NCBI GenBank assembly: GCA_937967705.1
Contig: CALCJG010000117.1
Location: 1-5,544, forward strand
Reading direction: 5' to 3'
Source of the DNA: an uncultured Spirochaetia bacterium
GTDB lineage: Bacteria > Spirochaetota > UBA4802 > JAGODF01
Length of the DNA stretch: 5,544 nucleotides
In this document: in pieces, positions 5,494 to 5,544 of the stretch
How the letters are laid out: each line of letters begins with the position of its first letter
How positions within the stretch are numbered: the stretch's first letter is position 1
Made by a program: the position numbers and the translations under genes
Notes under the pieces: generated by a model
The model's database searches: none
Told to the model about the DNA's origin: nothing
The model's input: only the letters and a program-made list of their open reading frames with translations

Positions 5494-5544
5494 AGATCGG
5501 AAGAGCACACGTCTGAACTCCAGTCACGAGTGGATAGCTCGTAT
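5494..5544 (+). other. Illumina TruSeq indexed adapter left at the contig end (artefact)
   Basis: Starting AGATCGGAAGAGCACACGTC at 5494, the sequence follows the TruSeq read-1 3' adapter through CTGAACTCCAGTCAC (5513-5527). It continues with GAGTGGAT (5528-5535), which I recall as TruSeq index 23, and then AGCTCGTAT, where the adapter reads ATCTCGTAT. The single mismatch is G at 5537. The first A is the A-tail position. This is library-construct sequence and must be trimmed; nothing biological should be annotated across it. Confidence 0.97.

Noticed and set aside
5494..5508. GTG start of the minus-strand DUF763 reading frame
   Set aside because: The bases belong to the sequencing adapter, so the start and its first five codons are artefacts.

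Overview
The window (about 5.5 kb, moderately GC-rich) reads as ordinary bacterial chromosome with tightly spaced genes, good Shine-Dalgarno sites and sigma70-like promoters. The two-transmembrane chemoreceptor points to a motile or chemotactic bacterium with a cytoplasmic membrane sensor. The gene mix (AraC regulator, TIGR01777-type SDR, secernin-like C69 peptidase, sCache_2 chemoreceptor, DUF763) would fit a Desulfobacterota-like or Spirochaetota-like anaerobe, but that is only an impression. No rRNA or other taxonomic marker is present. No mobile element, CRISPR array, tRNA or rRNA was seen.

Layout. Positions 1-172 (+) hold the C-terminal HTH end of an AraC-family regulator, cut by the window edge. 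Its stop overlaps by 4 bp (ATGA) the start of a TIGR01777/YfcH-type NAD(P)-dependent epimerase-like gene (169-1083, +), so the two are probably one translationally coupled operon. A 161-bp gap with a good promoter candidate precedes a secernin-like C69 peptidase (1245-2609, +). A 156-bp gap holds a promoter candidate overlaid by a perfect 8-2-8 dyad, followed by a 61-residue helical protein of unknown function (2766-2951, +). A 229-bp AT-richer gap holds a 9-bp-stem hairpin and another promoter with a 12-bp palindrome on its -10, followed by a methyl-accepting chemotaxis protein with an sCache_2 sensor (3181-4914, +). Converging on it with a 12-bp gap is the C-terminal half of a DUF763 protein (4927-5493, -). 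No gene-free stretch exceeds 300 bases.

The last 51 bases (5494-5544) are not biological. They match the Illumina TruSeq indexed adapter, including what I recall as index 23, with one mismatch. The contig therefore ends at 5493, and the DUF763 gene is cut by the assembly rather than by mutation. An apparent GTG start at 5508 is made of adapter sequence.

The genes do not form an obvious single pathway. The most interesting biological points are a perfect bacterial sliding-clamp-binding consensus (QLSLF) at the extreme C-terminus of the DUF763 protein, together with an apparent helix-hairpin-helix motif, and the operator-like dyad in front of the small helical protein. I found no convincing evidence of a wholly new multi-gene system here.
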